Positions 24,562-34,047 are shown, numbered from the stretch's first letter. The stretch is DNA of 52,739 bases from Flavobacterium sp. ov086 (GCF_900187965.1 NZ_FZNL01000003.1:368997-421735), one strand, 5' to 3'. A program made the numbers and translations. The notes: a model not told the origin generated them from the letters alone.

Positions 24562-25480
24562 ATCCAGTAACTGTTTGAATAAATATATCGTTTACACTTG
24601 GAATTTTTTCGACGAAATGGGTTACTTGCCCTCTTTGTGTCAGCATATTTAATAACTCATTTGGTGTTGCATCTCCAATTTGGATATTTAATTTCAAGTC
24701 ATCATTTAGCGATTTAAAACTAGCCGGAGAAACAGTAAACTTTTGTGTAATATCATACATCAAACCTTCTACATTGCTTGTCAAAATTCCCACCTCAAAA
24801 CTATTAGTTCTAAATTGACGCTTTACATCACTTAGTTTACCTTCAATTAATTTATTCGATTTATGAATTAAGGCGATATGATCACAAAGTTCTTCAACAC
24901 TTTCCATTCGATGTGTCGAAAATATAATTGTTGCTCCTTGTTCTTTTAATGCCAAAATTTCATCTTTTATGACATTTGCATTTACTGGATCAAATCCTGA
25001 AAATGGTTCATCAAAAATCAGCAATTTAGGTTTATGCAATACGCAAACTACAAACTGAATTTTTTGCGCCATTCCTTTTGACAGTTCCTGAATTTTCTTG
25101 TTCCACCAACCCTGAATTCCTAAACGATCAAACCAATATTCCAGTTGTATTTTAGCTTCCGCTTTAGAAAGTCCTTTCATTTGCGCCAAATACAAACATT
25201 GCTCACCCACTTTCATAGAAGTATACAATCCTCTTTCTTCAGGAAGATATCCAATAGTCTGCACGTGTTTTGGATGTAATCTTTCTCCATCCAAAATCAC
25301 TTCGCCGCTATCTGGCAAGGTAATTTGATTTATAATTCGGATTAGAGAAGTTTTTCCGGCCCCATTTGGACCTAATAGTCCGTAAATACTACCTTTTGGC
25401 ACATTTAATGAAACTTCGTTAAGCGCTACATAATCACCGTATTGTTTTACGACTTTATGTACTTCGAGTAAGTTGCTCAT
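24560..25480 (-). CDS. ABC transporter ATP-binding protein (NatA-like)
   Basis: A 306-residue ATPase. Walker A is GPNGAGKT (37-44), the Q-loop region is IGYLPEERGLYTSM, the signature is LSKGMAQK (133-140) and Walker B is LLIFDEPFSGFDP (153-165), followed by the switch histidine in FSTHRMESVEELC. The EERGLY and LSKGMxQK variants are typical of the NatA/DrrA-type export group. A C-terminal extension of about 80 residues follows. It is paired with the ABC-2 permease immediately downstream on the same strand, and the two form one exporter. Confidence 0.93.
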   Translation of the reverse strand: MSNLLEVHKVVKQYGDYVALNEVSLNVPKGSIYGLLGPNGAGKTSLIRIINQITLPDSGEVILDGERLHPKHVQTIGYLPEERGLYTSMKVGEQCLYLAQMKGLSKAEAKIQLEYWFDRLGIQGWWNKKIQELSKGMAQKIQFVVCVLHKPKLLIFDEPFSGFDPVNANVIKDEILALKEQGATIIFSTHRMESVEELCDHIALIHKSNKLIEGKLSDVKRQFRTNSFEVGILTSNVEGLMYDITQKFTVSPASFKSLNDDLKLNIQIGDATPNELLNMLTQRGQVTHFVEKIPSVNDIFIQTVTG

Positions 25481-25573
25481 GCTGTTTTTAAGATTTTCTG
25501 CGTCAGTTTGACCTTTGTGGTATTGCGCCTGTAAAAGTAAATAATTCGTAGCGAAACTTTACATTATTAATGC

Positions 25574-25610
25574 AAAAAACCCATTCTAATTTACACTAGA
25601 ATGGGTTTTT
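25574..25610 (-). terminator. Terminator of the grpE-dnaJ operon
   Basis: AAAACCCATTCTA and TAGAATGGGTTTT form a stem with an 8-base loop, ending in a run of Ts on the minus strand, 37 bases after the dnaJ stop. Confidence 0.9.
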
Positions 25611-25646
25611 ATATTTATTATTTCAACATTTCAGAAAAAATTCCGT

Positions 25647-26756
25647 TTATGAAAACATGTCTTTTACTTTTTCGAAAAATGATTTTTCTGATTTTTCAGG
25701 ACTTGGCACAAAGTGTTCGTCTGCTAAAGCATTTTCAAAAAATTGTTTTTGCTCTTTATTCAACGTTTTTGGCGTCCAAACATTAACATGAACTAGTAAA
25801 TCACCACTTCCGTAACCGTTGATACTTGGAATTCCTTTTCCTTTTAATCTCAAGATTTTTCCGGATTGAATACCTTCTTCCAGCTTAATACGAACTTTTC
25901 CGTTGATTGCTTCAATATCTTTAGAAACTCCTAAGACTGCTTCCGGGAAACTGATATACAAATCAAAGTGAATGTTTTCGCCTTCACGTTTTAAGAATTC
26001 ATGCTCTAACTCTTCGATAGCCACAATTAAATCACCAGGAATACTATTTCCAGGAGCGTCGTTTCCTTTGTTAGAAACTTTCAATTGCATACCATCAACA
26101 ACTCCAGCAGGAATTTTGATTGATACCGTTTCATCTTCCTGAACCATTCCTTGCGAATCTGCTTCAGAAGGTCTTTTATCTAAAATCTGACCAGACCCTC
26201 CACAAGTAGGACAAGTTGACGCAGATTGCATTCTTCCTAAAATAGTATTTGTCACACGCATTACCTGCCCTTGACCATTACAAGTCGAACACGTTTTGTA
26301 TGTTACACCTTTAGCCTGAACTTTACGTTTTACTTTTACTTTTTTCTCAACACCATTTGCAATTTCTTCTAATGTCAATTTAACTTTAATTCGAAGATTG
26401 CTTCCTTTAGCACGACGAGGGCCACCTCCGCCTCCGCCGAAACCACCAAATCCTCCTCCAAAAATATCACCAAACTGGCTGAAAATGTCATCCATATTCA
26501 TACCGCCATGGCCACCACCAAAACCTCCAGAACCGTCAAAAGCCTGGTGTCCGTATTGATCGTATTTCGCTTTTTTGTTAGGATCGCTTAGTACTTCGTA
26601 AGCTTCTGCCGCTAATTTAAAGTTTTCTTCTGCCTCTTTGTCGCCTGGATTTTTGTCCGGGTGGTATTTTAAAGCACTTTTTCGATAAGCTTTTTTAATT
26701 TCGGCAGCGTCAGCATTTTTTGAAATGCCTAGTATTTCGTAAAAATCTTTTTTCAT
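25647..26756 (-). CDS. dnaJ: Chaperone DnaJ with two instead of four zinc-finger motifs
   Basis: A 369-residue J-domain co-chaperone that stimulates DnaK ATPase. The J domain is at 1-65 with HPD at 32-34, and a Gly/Phe-rich linker runs about 75-115. The zinc region has only two CxxCxGxG motifs (CSTCNGQG at 156-163 and CPTCGGSG at 182-189), and the two beta-barrel substrate domains follow (DETVSIKIPAGVVDGMQLK; HFDLYISFPEAVLG). Canonical DnaJ has four such motifs forming two zinc centres. The spacing retained here matches motifs 2 and 3, the second zinc centre, so the first centre appears to be lost. It lies 80 bases after grpE on the same strand. Confidence 0.95.
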   Translation of the reverse strand: MKKDFYEILGISKNADAAEIKKAYRKSALKYHPDKNPGDKEAEENFKLAAEAYEVLSDPNKKAKYDQYGHQAFDGSGGFGGGHGGMNMDDIFSQFGDIFGGGFGGFGGGGGGPRRAKGSNLRIKVKLTLEEIANGVEKKVKVKRKVQAKGVTYKTCSTCNGQGQVMRVTNTILGRMQSASTCPTCGGSGQILDKRPSEADSQGMVQEDETVSIKIPAGVVDGMQLKVSNKGNDAPGNSIPGDLIVAIEELEHEFLKREGENIHFDLYISFPEAVLGVSKDIEAINGKVRIKLEEGIQSGKILRLKGKGIPSINGYGSGDLLVHVNVWTPKTLNKEQKQFFENALADEHFVPSPEKSEKSFFEKVKDMFS

Positions 26757-26836
26757 AATTTAGGTTAAATTCCAAATCTAAAATTCCAAATTCCAATACT
26801 TAAAAAATTGACTTTCAGAATATTTATTTGCATTTT

Positions 26837-27415
26837 TTAGTTTCCGATAACAACTTTAGGGAAACGGATAATTTTGTCTCCTAATTTGTATCCTTTTTCA
26901 ATAACATCAACAATTTTCCCTTTTAATTTATCAGACGGAGCTGGAATTTGGGTAATTGCCTCAGCAAAATCAGCATTAAAAGCATCACCTGCTCTTACTT
27001 CAACTTGCTCTAAACCTTTAGAAACCAAAGTGCTTTTTAATTTTTCGTAAATCAACTCAACTCCTTTTTTCAAATTTTCATCGTCAGACTTGTTGATTTC
27101 TACAGTCGCTCTGTCAAAATCATCCAAAACAGGAAGCATTGCTAACAAAACTTCTTGGTTTGCTGTTTTAAACAAATCGATACGTTCCTTTGAAGTTCTT
27201 TTTTTGTAATTTTCAAATTCGGCAAATAATCTCAAAAACTTATCTTTTTCTTTTGCCAAGTCTTGAGCCAATTGCTCTTCAACACTTAATTCTTCAACAA
27301 TCAATTGCTCTCCGTTGGCATTGTTCTCTAACGTTACTTCATCTAATTCCTGATCGAATTCTGTATTTTCCGTAGTCATATTACTTTTATTTTTAAAAAT
27401 ATTCTTAAACTTCAT
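26837..27415 (-). CDS. grpE: Nucleotide exchange factor GrpE
   Basis: A 192-residue GrpE, the nucleotide exchange factor of DnaK. It has an acidic N-terminal segment (about 14-48), a long coiled-coil helix (EQLAQDLAKEKDKFLRLFAEFENYKKRTSKER), the conserved dimer/helix region LLAMLPVLDDFDRA, and the C-terminal beta domain ending VIEKGYKLGDKIIRFPKVVIGN. A second possible start is the Met at residue 13 (MTTENTEF); the first Met is kept because the spacing to the promoter is short. dnaJ follows on the same strand, and dnaK is not in the window. Confidence 0.95.
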   Translation of the reverse strand: MKFKNIFKNKSNMTTENTEFDQELDEVTLENNANGEQLIVEELSVEEQLAQDLAKEKDKFLRLFAEFENYKKRTSKERIDLFKTANQEVLLAMLPVLDDFDRATVEINKSDDENLKKGVELIYEKLKSTLVSKGLEQVEVRAGDAFNADFAEAITQIPAPSDKLKGKIVDVIEKGYKLGDKIIRFPKVVIGN

Positions 27416-27438
27416 TTTTTATTCTTTCTTTTGGATTG

Positions 27439-27471
27439 CAAAAGTACTGCCAAATCTTCTAAAATGTCAAA
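27439..27471 (-). promoter_or_regulatory. Bacteroidota-type promoter of grpE-dnaJ
   Basis: On the minus strand TTTG (complement of 27468-27471), a 21-base spacer and TACTTTTG (27439-27446) match the Bacteroidota -33/-7 pattern. The predicted start site lies about 15-20 bases before the grpE ATG. No CIRCE repeat is visible. Confidence 0.7.
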
Positions 27472-27671
27472 TTGTCACTTTATTAACAATGAGCATTTTA
27501 AAAACCGAAATAGCCTTTACAAAATTTAGTATAATTTTAAGACTATTACGTTATAGTTTATACTATATTTGAGATACTAAAATTAGAATCTAAATTATTA
27601 CCTATCAAAATTGAATTTAAGGGTTAGCCTAGGCTTTATAAATAATTATTAATTCAACTTTACCTTATATT

Positions 27672-27709
27672 AAAAAAAGCTTCGCCTATTTCAGACGAAG
27701 CTTTTTTTT
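27672..27709. terminator. Symmetric terminator downstream of tRNA-Trp
   Basis: AAAAAAAGCTTCG and CGAAGCTTTTTTT flank an 11-base loop, with A/T tracts on both sides so that it can work in either direction. It may end the minus-strand tRNA transcript. Confidence 0.75.
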
Positions 27710-27762
27710 ATGCTTTTTTACCTCTAAAAAAATCAATGCTAAAAAATTGTAAAGCAAAAAAA

Positions 27763-27906
27763 TTACCGCAAAGAACGCTAAGTTTTTTTACTCTCAGCTT
27801 TTATAAAAAGACAAAGTTCGCAAAGCTTTGTATTGATTTAGCTTTGCGAACTTTGTTTTTTTTTTGAAAGCACCTTAGATAGAAATCTTTGCGGTCTTTG
27901 CGGTAA
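27763..27906. repeat. Nested GCAAAG palindrome, copy 1 (left of tRNA-Trp)
   Basis: Outer arms TTACCGCAAAGA (27763-27774) and TCTTTGCGGTAA (27895-27906), with inner arms ACAAAGTTCGCAAAGCT (27811-27827) and its complement (27840-27856). It ends 9 bases from the tRNA 3' end. Confidence 0.85.
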
Positions 27907-27914
27907 AAATATTG

Positions 27915-27985
27915 CACGGGCGGAGGGATTCGAACCCCCATCAACGGTTTTGGAGACCGCTATTCTACCCTTGAACTACGCCCGT
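27915..27985 (-). tRNA. tRNA-Trp (anticodon CCA)
   Basis: A 71-nt cloverleaf: acceptor ACGGGCG/CGCCCGT, D-stem GTTC/GAAT, anticodon stem GCGGT/ACCGT around loop CTCCAAA (anticodon CCA), variable TGAT, T-stem GGGGG/CCCTC with loop TTCGAAT, and discriminator G. The 3' CCA is not encoded (CAA follows). All stems pair with only wobble exceptions. Confidence 0.95.
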
Positions 27986-28145
27986 ATCAAGGCCACAAAT
28001 TAAAAGCTTTTTTTCTTTCCTAGCAATTATTTCAAGCAAATTTAAAAAAGATTTAAGCTCAAAAAGGCCAATATTTCACTAACACAATCACGCCCAAAGC
28101 TTTGCGAATTTCACATTTTTCTATCAAAACAAAAACTTTGTCAAA

Positions 28146-28287
28146 TAACCACAAAGTGCACTAAGATTTTTAATAGTATAGTTTTATAAAAACAAAAAGT
28201 TCGCAAAGCTTTGTGTTAATCTAGCTTTGCGAACTTTGGGTTTTCTATACGTGAAGTAAAATTAAATCTTAGCGTACTTTGCGGTTA
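28146..28287. repeat. Nested GCAAAG palindrome, copy 2 (right of tRNA-Trp)
   Basis: Outer arms at 28146-28167 and 28266-28287 match at 19 of 22 positions. Inner arms AAAGTTCGCAAAGCT (28196-28210) and its complement (28223-28237) are identical in sequence to the inner arms of copy 1. Confidence 0.85.
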
Positions 28288-28322
28288 ATTTCGTCACAAA
28301 TTTAAGCTTTGCTTTAAAAATC

Positions 28323-29750
28323 TTAAGCCAATAAAGCATTTTTCAATCCTTCAAAATCAACTGAAATTTGTTCTCCTGAAACTAAATTCTTAAGAGAGTA
28401 CGAATTTGAAGCAATTTCCTGATCACCTGCAATCACCGCAAAAGGAATCAAACGCTTATCTGCGTATTGAAATTGTTTCCCAACTTTTACATTATCTGGG
28501 TACAATTCTACTTTTATATTTTCTTTTCTTAATTTCTGAATCGCTTGCGAAGCGTATAAAGCTTCTGCATCTCCATAATTAATAAACAATGCTTTTGATG
28601 TTGCAGCAACAGTTTCCGGGAATAATTGCAATTCTTCCAAAACCAGATAAATTCGGTCTAAACCAAAAGAAATTCCAACACCGCTCATGTTTTTTAAACC
28701 AAAAATCCCTGTCAGATCATCGTATCTTCCACCGCCCCCAATAGAACCCATTGAAACAGTTTTTGGAGCAGCTACTTCAAAAATAGCTCCTGTATAATAA
28801 TTCAATCCACGCGCGAGAGTCACATCAAGATCCAATGTCGCAGTTGCCAGACCTAAAGTTGCCACATTGTCACAAATAAATTTCAGTTCTTCAACTCCCT
28901 TCATTCCTTCTTCAGATTCAGCTAATAATTCTGAAAGCTGATTTATTTTGTCTGCAAAAGTTCCGGTAAAATTAAAAAGCGGCTGAACTTTAACCAAAGC
29001 TTCTTCGGCAATACCTTTTTCGATCATTTCTTTTTTAACTCCGTCTTCACCAATTTTATCCAGTTTATCAAGAGCCACCGTAAAATCGATCAATTTATCA
29101 GAAGCGCCAATTACTTCTGCAATTCCTGATAATATCTTTCTATTATTGATTTTAATTGTAACACCTTCTAATCCTAAAGATGTAAAAACAGTATCATACA
29201 ATTGAACCAATTCTACTTCCTGCCACAATGATTTTGAACCCACAACATCAGCATCACATTGATAAAACTCTCTGTAACGCCCTCTTTGCGGTCTGTCAGC
29301 TCTCCAAACCGGCTGAATTTGATATCTTTTAAATGGAAATTCAATTTCATTTTGGTGCTGTACCACGTATCTCGCAAACGGAACTGTTAAGTCGTAACGC
29401 AAAGCTTTTTCAGAAATTTTCCCTGTAAACTTATTCAGCTCAATTCTTTGATTAAGGTCAATTGTTTCAGCCGAATTAACTTGTAAAGATTCGATAGATT
29501 CCGGTAATTCAATTTTATTTTTATTGAAGAAAAAATTGCCTGAGTTTAATATTTTAAAAATCAAACGATCACCTTCTTCCCCATATTTCCCCATTAAAGT
29601 ATCTGAATTTTCAAAAGATGGCGTTTCAATTGGCTGAAAACCAAACCTTTCAAAATTATTTTTTATGGTCTGAATAATATATTGACGTTTTGACACCTCT
29701 GCAGGTGAAAAATCTCTTGTTCCTTGTGGAATACTTGGTTTTGAAGCCAT
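28323..29750 (-). CDS. hisS: Histidine--tRNA ligase
   Basis: A 475-residue class II aminoacyl-tRNA synthetase charging tRNA-His. Features are the [12 protein letters not shown] opening, motif 1 around [27 protein letters not shown], and motif 2 [32 protein letters not shown]. The HisRS-specific signatures [15 protein letters not shown] and [11 protein letters not shown] are followed by the anticodon-binding domain ([33 protein letters not shown]). It is slightly longer than the E. coli enzyme, with an insertion before motif 2, which is common in Bacteroidota. The gene stands alone, divergent from the following permease gene. Confidence 0.96.
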   Translation of the reverse strand: MASKPSIPQGTRDFSPAEVSKRQYIIQTIKNNFERFGFQPIETPSFENSDTLMGKYGEEGDRLIFKILNSGNFFFNKNKIELPESIESLQVNSAETIDLNQRIELNKFTGKISEKALRYDLTVPFARYVVQHQNEIEFPFKRYQIQPVWRADRPQRGRYREFYQCDADVVGSKSLWQEVELVQLYDTVFTSLGLEGVTIKINNRKILSGIAEVIGASDKLIDFTVALDKLDKIGEDGVKKEMIEKGIAEEALVKVQPLFNFTGTFADKINQLSELLAESEEGMKGVEELKFICDNVATLGLATATLDLDVTLARGLNYYTGAIFEVAAPKTVSMGSIGGGGRYDDLTGIFGLKNMSGVGISFGLDRIYLVLEELQLFPETVAATSKALFINYGDAEALYASQAIQKLRKENIKVELYPDNVKVGKQFQYADKRLIPFAVIAGDQEIASNSYSLKNLVSGEQISVDFEGLKNALLA

Positions 29751-29952
29751 TTTTCTTATTTTAGATTTTAGATTTCTGATTTTAGATTATTTTCCAATCT
29801 TTATCTCAAAAAATCATAACATTAATTTCTTATTGATTATTGATTTTGTAAAAAACCGTAAATCGTCTGCAAATATCTTATTTTTTAAAATAAATAATGC
29901 CAGTTCGAAAACAAACTTGTAACAAAAAACGTATTTTCGTGACAAATTGGTC

Positions 29953-31197
29953 ATGATGCTAAAATTATTAAGAGAAAATATTCGAATTGCTTTTGGTTCA
30001 ATCAAAACACAATTATTACGAACCATTCTTACCGTATTAATTATCGCAATTGGGATTACTGCTTTGGTAGGAATCCTTACGGTTGTAACGGCGCTTGAAA
30101 ACACTGTTTCGACCAATTTTGCTTCAATGGGAGCCAACACTTTCAATATCAATCAATACGAAAATACGGTTAAAAATCGTGGCGGAAATGAGCGTGAAGT
30201 CATTAATCCAATCATTTCATATCCTGAAGCTGTAGCTTTCAAAAACAAATACAAATATCCGTTTACGCAAACTTCACTTTCATTTACTGCAACATCAACC
30301 GCAGAAGTAAAATATTTAGATCAAAAAACAGATCCGGAAATTACAATTCTTGGAGTCGACGAACATTATATTTCAAACTCAGGTTTAGAAACTACATCTG
30401 GCCGTTCCTTCAATCAGTTTGACATTGACAATAACACCTATTCTTGTGTTGTTGGTTCTGATTTTGAAAAAGGCTTACTGAAAGACGTCAACCCAATTGA
30501 TAAAATAATTTCGATTCGCGGTGCCCGTTTTAAAGTAATTGGCGTTCTTAAAGAAAAAGGTTCAACGTTTGGTCACAGTCAGGATTTACGAGTTTTGATT
30601 CCTATTCAGGTAGCAAGATCTTTATTTACAGCACCAAACATCAATTATACGATGAGTGTGATGGTTTCTAAAAAAGAACTCTTGGATGAAGCCGTTGATA
30701 ATGCAACGAGTACCATGCGAAGAGTTCGTAAACTGAGTCCTGTTCGCGATAATAATTTTGGCATTGGCCGAAGCGATGATTTAATTAACAGAATCCTTGG
30801 AATTACGCAATATTTAGGCTGGGCTGCATGGATCATCAGTGTTATTACAATTTTAGGATCATCGATTGCTTTAATGAATATTATGATTGTTTCGGTAACG
30901 GAACGTACCAGAGAAATTGGTGTTCGTAAAGCTTTGGGAGCTACAAAAATCACGATTTCAGTCCAGTTTTTTATAGAAACTTTATTGATTGGACAAATTG
31001 GCGGTTTGGTCGGAATTGTATTTGGAATTCTTGTAGGTTCAGCTTTTGCAGCAGTAATGAATTTTGCTTTTGTGATTCCGTGGGTAGCAATTTTTGCCGC
31101 CTTCGCGACCAGTTTTATAGTAGCCTTGGTTTCTGGATTATATCCTGCAATAAAAGCTTCAAAACTTGATCCTATTGAAGCTTTACGTTATGAATAA
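29953..31197 (+). CDS. MacB/FtsX-type ABC transporter permease
   Basis: About 414 residues. ATG codons at 29953 and 29956 are preferred over an in-frame TTG at 29947. It has an N-terminal membrane helix ([22 protein letters not shown]), then a periplasmic MacB-PCD-like domain of about 230 residues ([12 protein letters not shown]...GSDFEKGLL...[13 protein letters not shown]). Three C-terminal helices of the FtsX domain follow ([37 protein letters not shown]...). The TEREIGxRKALGA coupling region is typical. Such permeases work with a MacB/LolD-type ATPase, which is not adjacent here, so this is an orphan half. The export substrate is unknown. Confidence 0.9.
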   Translation: MMLKLLRENIRIAFGSIKTQLLRTILTVLIIAIGITALVGILTVVTALENTVSTNFASMGANTFNINQYENTVKNRGGNEREVINPIISYPEAVAFKNKYKYPFTQTSLSFTATSTAEVKYLDQKTDPEITILGVDEHYISNSGLETTSGRSFNQFDIDNNTYSCVVGSDFEKGLLKDVNPIDKIISIRGARFKVIGVLKEKGSTFGHSQDLRVLIPIQVARSLFTAPNINYTMSVMVSKKELLDEAVDNATSTMRRVRKLSPVRDNNFGIGRSDDLINRILGITQYLGWAAWIISVITILGSSIALMNIMIVSVTERTREIGVRKALGATKITISVQFFIETLLIGQIGGLVGIVFGILVGSAFAAVMNFAFVIPWVAIFAAFATSFIVALVSGLYPAIKASKLDPIEALRYE

Positions 31198-31276
31198 TTT
31201 TTAGTTTTCAGTTACAGTTATCAGTGTTTAATCGTAAATATTTGAAGCAGAACTTAATCATTTATAAAGAACTTTA

Positions 31277-31392
31277 TTCCTGCTATTCGCTACAATCTTT
31301 TATGCCCCCCGAGGCTTCGGGAGGCATAAAAGATTGAAACGGATTGCTTCGCCAGTTCGCACTTTCAGGCTCGGGTGCGGGATTAGCTCCTA
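31277..31392. repeat. Dispersed intergenic element, copy B, with strong inner stem
   Basis: Starts TTCCTGCTATTCGCTACAAT. Inner stem CAATCTTTTATGCC/GGCATAAAAGATTG extends through CCCGA/TCGGG. It is followed by the reversed GCTTCGCCAGTTCGC core and ends GATTAGCTCCTAA. The gap 31198-31464 contains no gene. Confidence 0.7.
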
Positions 31393-31464
31393 AAAAAAAT
31401 TAATAGGATCACAGGAAATCGGAATGCAAAAATGCTTTTTCAAATTTCCTTAAATGTATTGTTT

Positions 31465-32319
31465 TTAAACCTTGCAGGAAATCATACGGTCGTTATCGTA
31501 GATATCTTTTCTTAATTCGATGTTTTTGAAATCCATATTTTCAAGTAAATCAATTGTTTCCTTGCCTAAATACTGATTAATTTCAAAATACAATTGTCCG
31601 TTTTCTACAAAATTATTTTTAGCCAATTCGGCAATTTTTCGATAAAAAATCAGAGCGTCATTATCATCTACAAAAAGTGCCAAATGTGGCTCATATTCCA
31701 GAACATTCTTTTTGATTTCTTCTTTCTCTAAATTGCGAACATAAGGTGGATTCGAAACAATAATATCAAAATTATATTTCAATTGTTCTAACTCTAAAAT
31801 ATCCTGAATCATAAAAGTAACATCTACTTTATTGTTTATTGCATTTTTTTTGGCTGTTTCGATCGCTTTTTTAGAAACATCAAAACCATAAACTTCAGCA
31901 TTTGGAAGGTTTTTAGCCAATGAAATTGCTATACATCCACTACCCGTTCCAATATCCAGAATTTTTATTTTTTTTGATTGATCATTTATGGTATTCTCCT
32001 TGATAATCCATTCTACTAATTCTTCTGTTTCCGGACGAGGAATTAAAACATTCTCATTTACTTCAAAATCCAATCCATAAAAATTAGTTTTCCCAAGTAA
32101 ATACTGAATCGGAACTTCTTGTTTTAATTGCGCTAAAAATGAATCCCAAACCACAAAATCATCTTCAGAAAAACTCAGTTCATGATTTAGAGCCAAATCA
32201 ATTTGTCGTAATTGATGTTTGTCTTCTAAAATTAAATAGAAAAAACTTTCTGCTTCGTATGCATCGTAAAAAGGCGATAATTCTTTTATAAATTGAGTAC
32301 GGTATTGTTTGATTTTCAT
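31465..32319 (-). CDS. prmC: Peptide chain release factor N5-glutamine methyltransferase
   Basis: About 284 residues starting at MKIKQYRTQF; the ten codons upstream look non-native and are left out. The N-terminal helical domain spans about 1-80 (VPIQYLLGKTNFYGLDFEV, then the RPETEELVEW hinge). The SAM-binding domain has LDIGTGSGCIAISLAKNLPNAEVYGFDVS and the catalytic NPPYV motif (IIVSNPPYVRN), which binds the glutamine side chain. PrmC methylates the GGQ glutamine of RF1/RF2 and so speeds termination. It is followed on the minus strand by a repeat element and no further gene in the unit. Confidence 0.93.
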   Translation of the reverse strand: MKIKQYRTQFIKELSPFYDAYEAESFFYLILEDKHQLRQIDLALNHELSFSEDDFVVWDSFLAQLKQEVPIQYLLGKTNFYGLDFEVNENVLIPRPETEELVEWIIKENTINDQSKKIKILDIGTGSGCIAISLAKNLPNAEVYGFDVSKKAIETAKKNAINNKVDVTFMIQDILELEQLKYNFDIIVSNPPYVRNLEKEEIKKNVLEYEPHLALFVDDNDALIFYRKIAELAKNNFVENGQLYFEINQYLGKETIDLLENMDFKNIELRKDIYDNDRMISCKV

Positions 32320-32402
32320 TCCGTGTGTTTGAGTATTACTTTTGAGCAAAAGTTAATTTATTTCCAATAAGTATCATAAAACCAAGTTTGTTACACTTTC
32401 TT

Positions 32403-32888
32403 TTACAACAATTTCAACATCCAAACCGGGCAAGAACAATGTCCCGTATTTCCTAATGGCGCATCTAAATATTCGAAACCTGATTTTTTATATAATTTTT
32501 GAGCGGCGTGCATAAAAGGCATTGTTTCGATATAACATTTTTCGAAACCAAAATTTCTTGCTTCATCTAAACATTTTTCCATCATTTTACTTCCAATTCC
32601 TAAACCGCGGGTTTCCGGTAAAAAATACATTTTTTGCAACTCACTAATTTTAGGATCTCCATTCTCTAAAGGCGCAATTCCGGCACAACCTACAATTTTA
32701 CCTTCGCTTTCTACTACAAAATAAGCCGATTTTGGCTTGCAATATTCTTCAAACATTAAATCTAAACACGGATCTTCGTATGCTGTACCAACTTTCGGAA
32801 TTTCCATTTCGTCAAAAACCGATCGTATTAATTTCGCAACTGCTTGATTGTCTTCTTTTTTAATTGTTCTAATAATCCAATTTTCCAT
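32403..32888 (-). CDS. GNAT-family N-acetyltransferase
   Basis: A 161-residue acetyltransferase: WIIRTIKKEDNQAVAKLIRSVFDEM start, the central strand ESEGKIVGCAGIAPLENGDPKISELQKMYFLPETRGLGIGSKMMEKCLDEA (motif A near RGLGIGSKM), and YIETMPFMHAAQKLYKKSGFEYLDAP. The ending (GHCSCPVWMLKLL) carries two cysteines. It resembles the general GNAT group common in Flavobacteria; the substrate is unknown. It lies upstream of prmC on the same strand, 83 bases away. Confidence 0.87.
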   Translation of the reverse strand: MENWIIRTIKKEDNQAVAKLIRSVFDEMEIPKVGTAYEDPCLDLMFEEYCKPKSAYFVVESEGKIVGCAGIAPLENGDPKISELQKMYFLPETRGLGIGSKMMEKCLDEARNFGFEKCYIETMPFMHAAQKLYKKSGFEYLDAPLGNTGHCSCPVWMLKLL

Positions 32889-32985
32889 ATTTCTTTATTC
32901 GTGCGACTTATATACAAAAGTAAAAATACTTTTTTGATAGTTCCTTAACTACTCCAATAACAATTATGAACTAAACAAAAATAAC

Positions 32986-32993
32986 TACTTTTG
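32986..32993 (+). promoter_or_regulatory. -7 motif TACTTTTG immediately before ribD
   Basis: TACTTTTG fits TAnnTTTG, and the expected start site falls at or next to the GTG start codon at 32998. This suggests a leaderless ribD mRNA. The -33 element is weak. Confidence 0.4.
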
Positions 32994-32997
32994 TACC

Positions 32998-34047
32998 GTG
33001 AATATACATGAAAAATATATAAAACGCTGCATCGAATTGGCACAAAATGGGTTTGGAACTACATATCCAAATCCGATGGTTGGAAGTGTAATTGTTTATG
33101 AAGACAAAATCATTGGTGAAGGCTGGCACAAGAAAGCCGGTGAACCACATGCCGAAGTCAATGCTGTTCGATCTGTAAAAGACAAATCGCTTTTAAAAAA
33201 AGCTACAATTTATGTGAGTTTAGAACCGTGTAGTCATTTTGGAAAAACACCTCCTTGCTGCGATTTAATTATAGAGCACAAAATTCCGAATATAGTTGTT
33301 GGAACCGTTGATCCTAATGAAAAAGTAGCCGGAAACGGAATCAAAAAATTAATTGCTTCAGGAGCAAATGTTGTTGTTGGTGTTTTAGAAAAAGAATGCT
33401 ATGAACTCAACAAACGCTTCTTTACTTTTCATCAGCAAAAAAGACCTTATATCATATTAAAATGGGCTCAAAGTCAGGACGACTTTTTGTCTCCCGAAAA
33501 AGAGACTAATCAGGATCGAAAACCGGTTTGGATTACCAATCAATATTCCAGACAATTGGTTCATAAATGGCGCAGTGAAGAGCAGGCAATTTTAGTTGGA
33601 ACAAAAACTGTTATTGACGACAATCCTAAATTAAATGTTAGGGATTGGTCCGGAAATAATCCTGTGAGAGTTGTTTTAGACCAAAACAACCGAATCTCAA
33701 AAGACAGTTTTATTTTTGATGACAGCATTAAAACCATCATATTTACGAAATCTGAAATTAGCCTTTCAGCAGAAAACACTACCTTTGAAGTAATTGATTT
33801 TAATGAAAATATAATACCGCAGATTTTAGCAGTTTTATATCAAAATCAGATTCAGTCTATTATTATAGAAGGCGGCTTACAAACTTTACAATCTTTTATA
33901 GATCAGAATATTTGGGACGAAGCCCGGATTTTTGTTGGAAAAACAATTTTCGGAAACGGAACAAAAGCACCAATTCTTCAAATGAAAAATGTAACAAAAA
34001 CCTACATTCAAAATGATGAATTAATAAATGTTAGAAATCATGATTGA
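32998..34047 (+). CDS. ribD: Bifunctional riboflavin deaminase/reductase RibD
   Basis: A 349-residue two-domain enzyme of riboflavin synthesis, doing the deaminase and reductase steps on the pyrimidine intermediate. The deaminase half (1-145) has the zinc-site HAE at 51-53 and CSHFGKTPPCC with Cys78 and Cys87. The reductase half (about 150-345) has KWAQSQDDFLSPE, ILVGTKTVIDDNPKLNVR and SIIIEGGLQTLQSFI. It starts at GTG (32998); the next in-frame ATG would remove the first conserved helix. There is no FMN riboswitch upstream. Its stop overlaps the HAD gene by a few bases, so they are co-transcribed; a riboflavin-pathway phosphatase role for that HAD protein is a fair guess. Confidence 0.94.
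   Translation: MNIHEKYIKRCIELAQNGFGTTYPNPMVGSVIVYEDKIIGEGWHKKAGEPHAEVNAVRSVKDKSLLKKATIYVSLEPCSHFGKTPPCCDLIIEHKIPNIVVGTVDPNEKVAGNGIKKLIASGANVVVGVLEKECYELNKRFFTFHQQKRPYIILKWAQSQDDFLSPEKETNQDRKPVWITNQYSRQLVHKWRSEEQAILVGTKTVIDDNPKLNVRDWSGNNPVRVVLDQNNRISKDSFIFDDSIKTIIFTKSEISLSAENTTFEVIDFNENIIPQILAVLYQNQIQSIIIEGGLQTLQSFIDQNIWDEARIFVGKTIFGNGTKAPILQMKNVTKTYIQNDELINVRNHD

Larger units (their letters stand above)
27472..28322. other. Intergenic region around tRNA-Trp
   Basis: About 850 bases between grpE and hisS. It contains a two-way terminator (27672-27709), a nested palindrome (27763-27906), the tRNA-Trp gene, and a second nested palindrome (28146-28287). No further ORF is supported. Confidence 0.7.

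Noticed and set aside
27416..27600. CIRCE element for heat-shock control of grpE-dnaJ
   Set aside because: No TTAGCACTC-N9-GAGTGCTAA or close variant found.
27763..28287. Repeats around tRNA-Trp considered as a CRISPR array or integrative-element attachment sites
   Set aside because: Palindromic, only two units, no spacers, and no integrase gene nearby; the repeats do not copy the tRNA 3' end.
32889..32997. FMN riboswitch before ribD
   Set aside because: Only about 110 bases, without the conserved FMN-aptamer stems.
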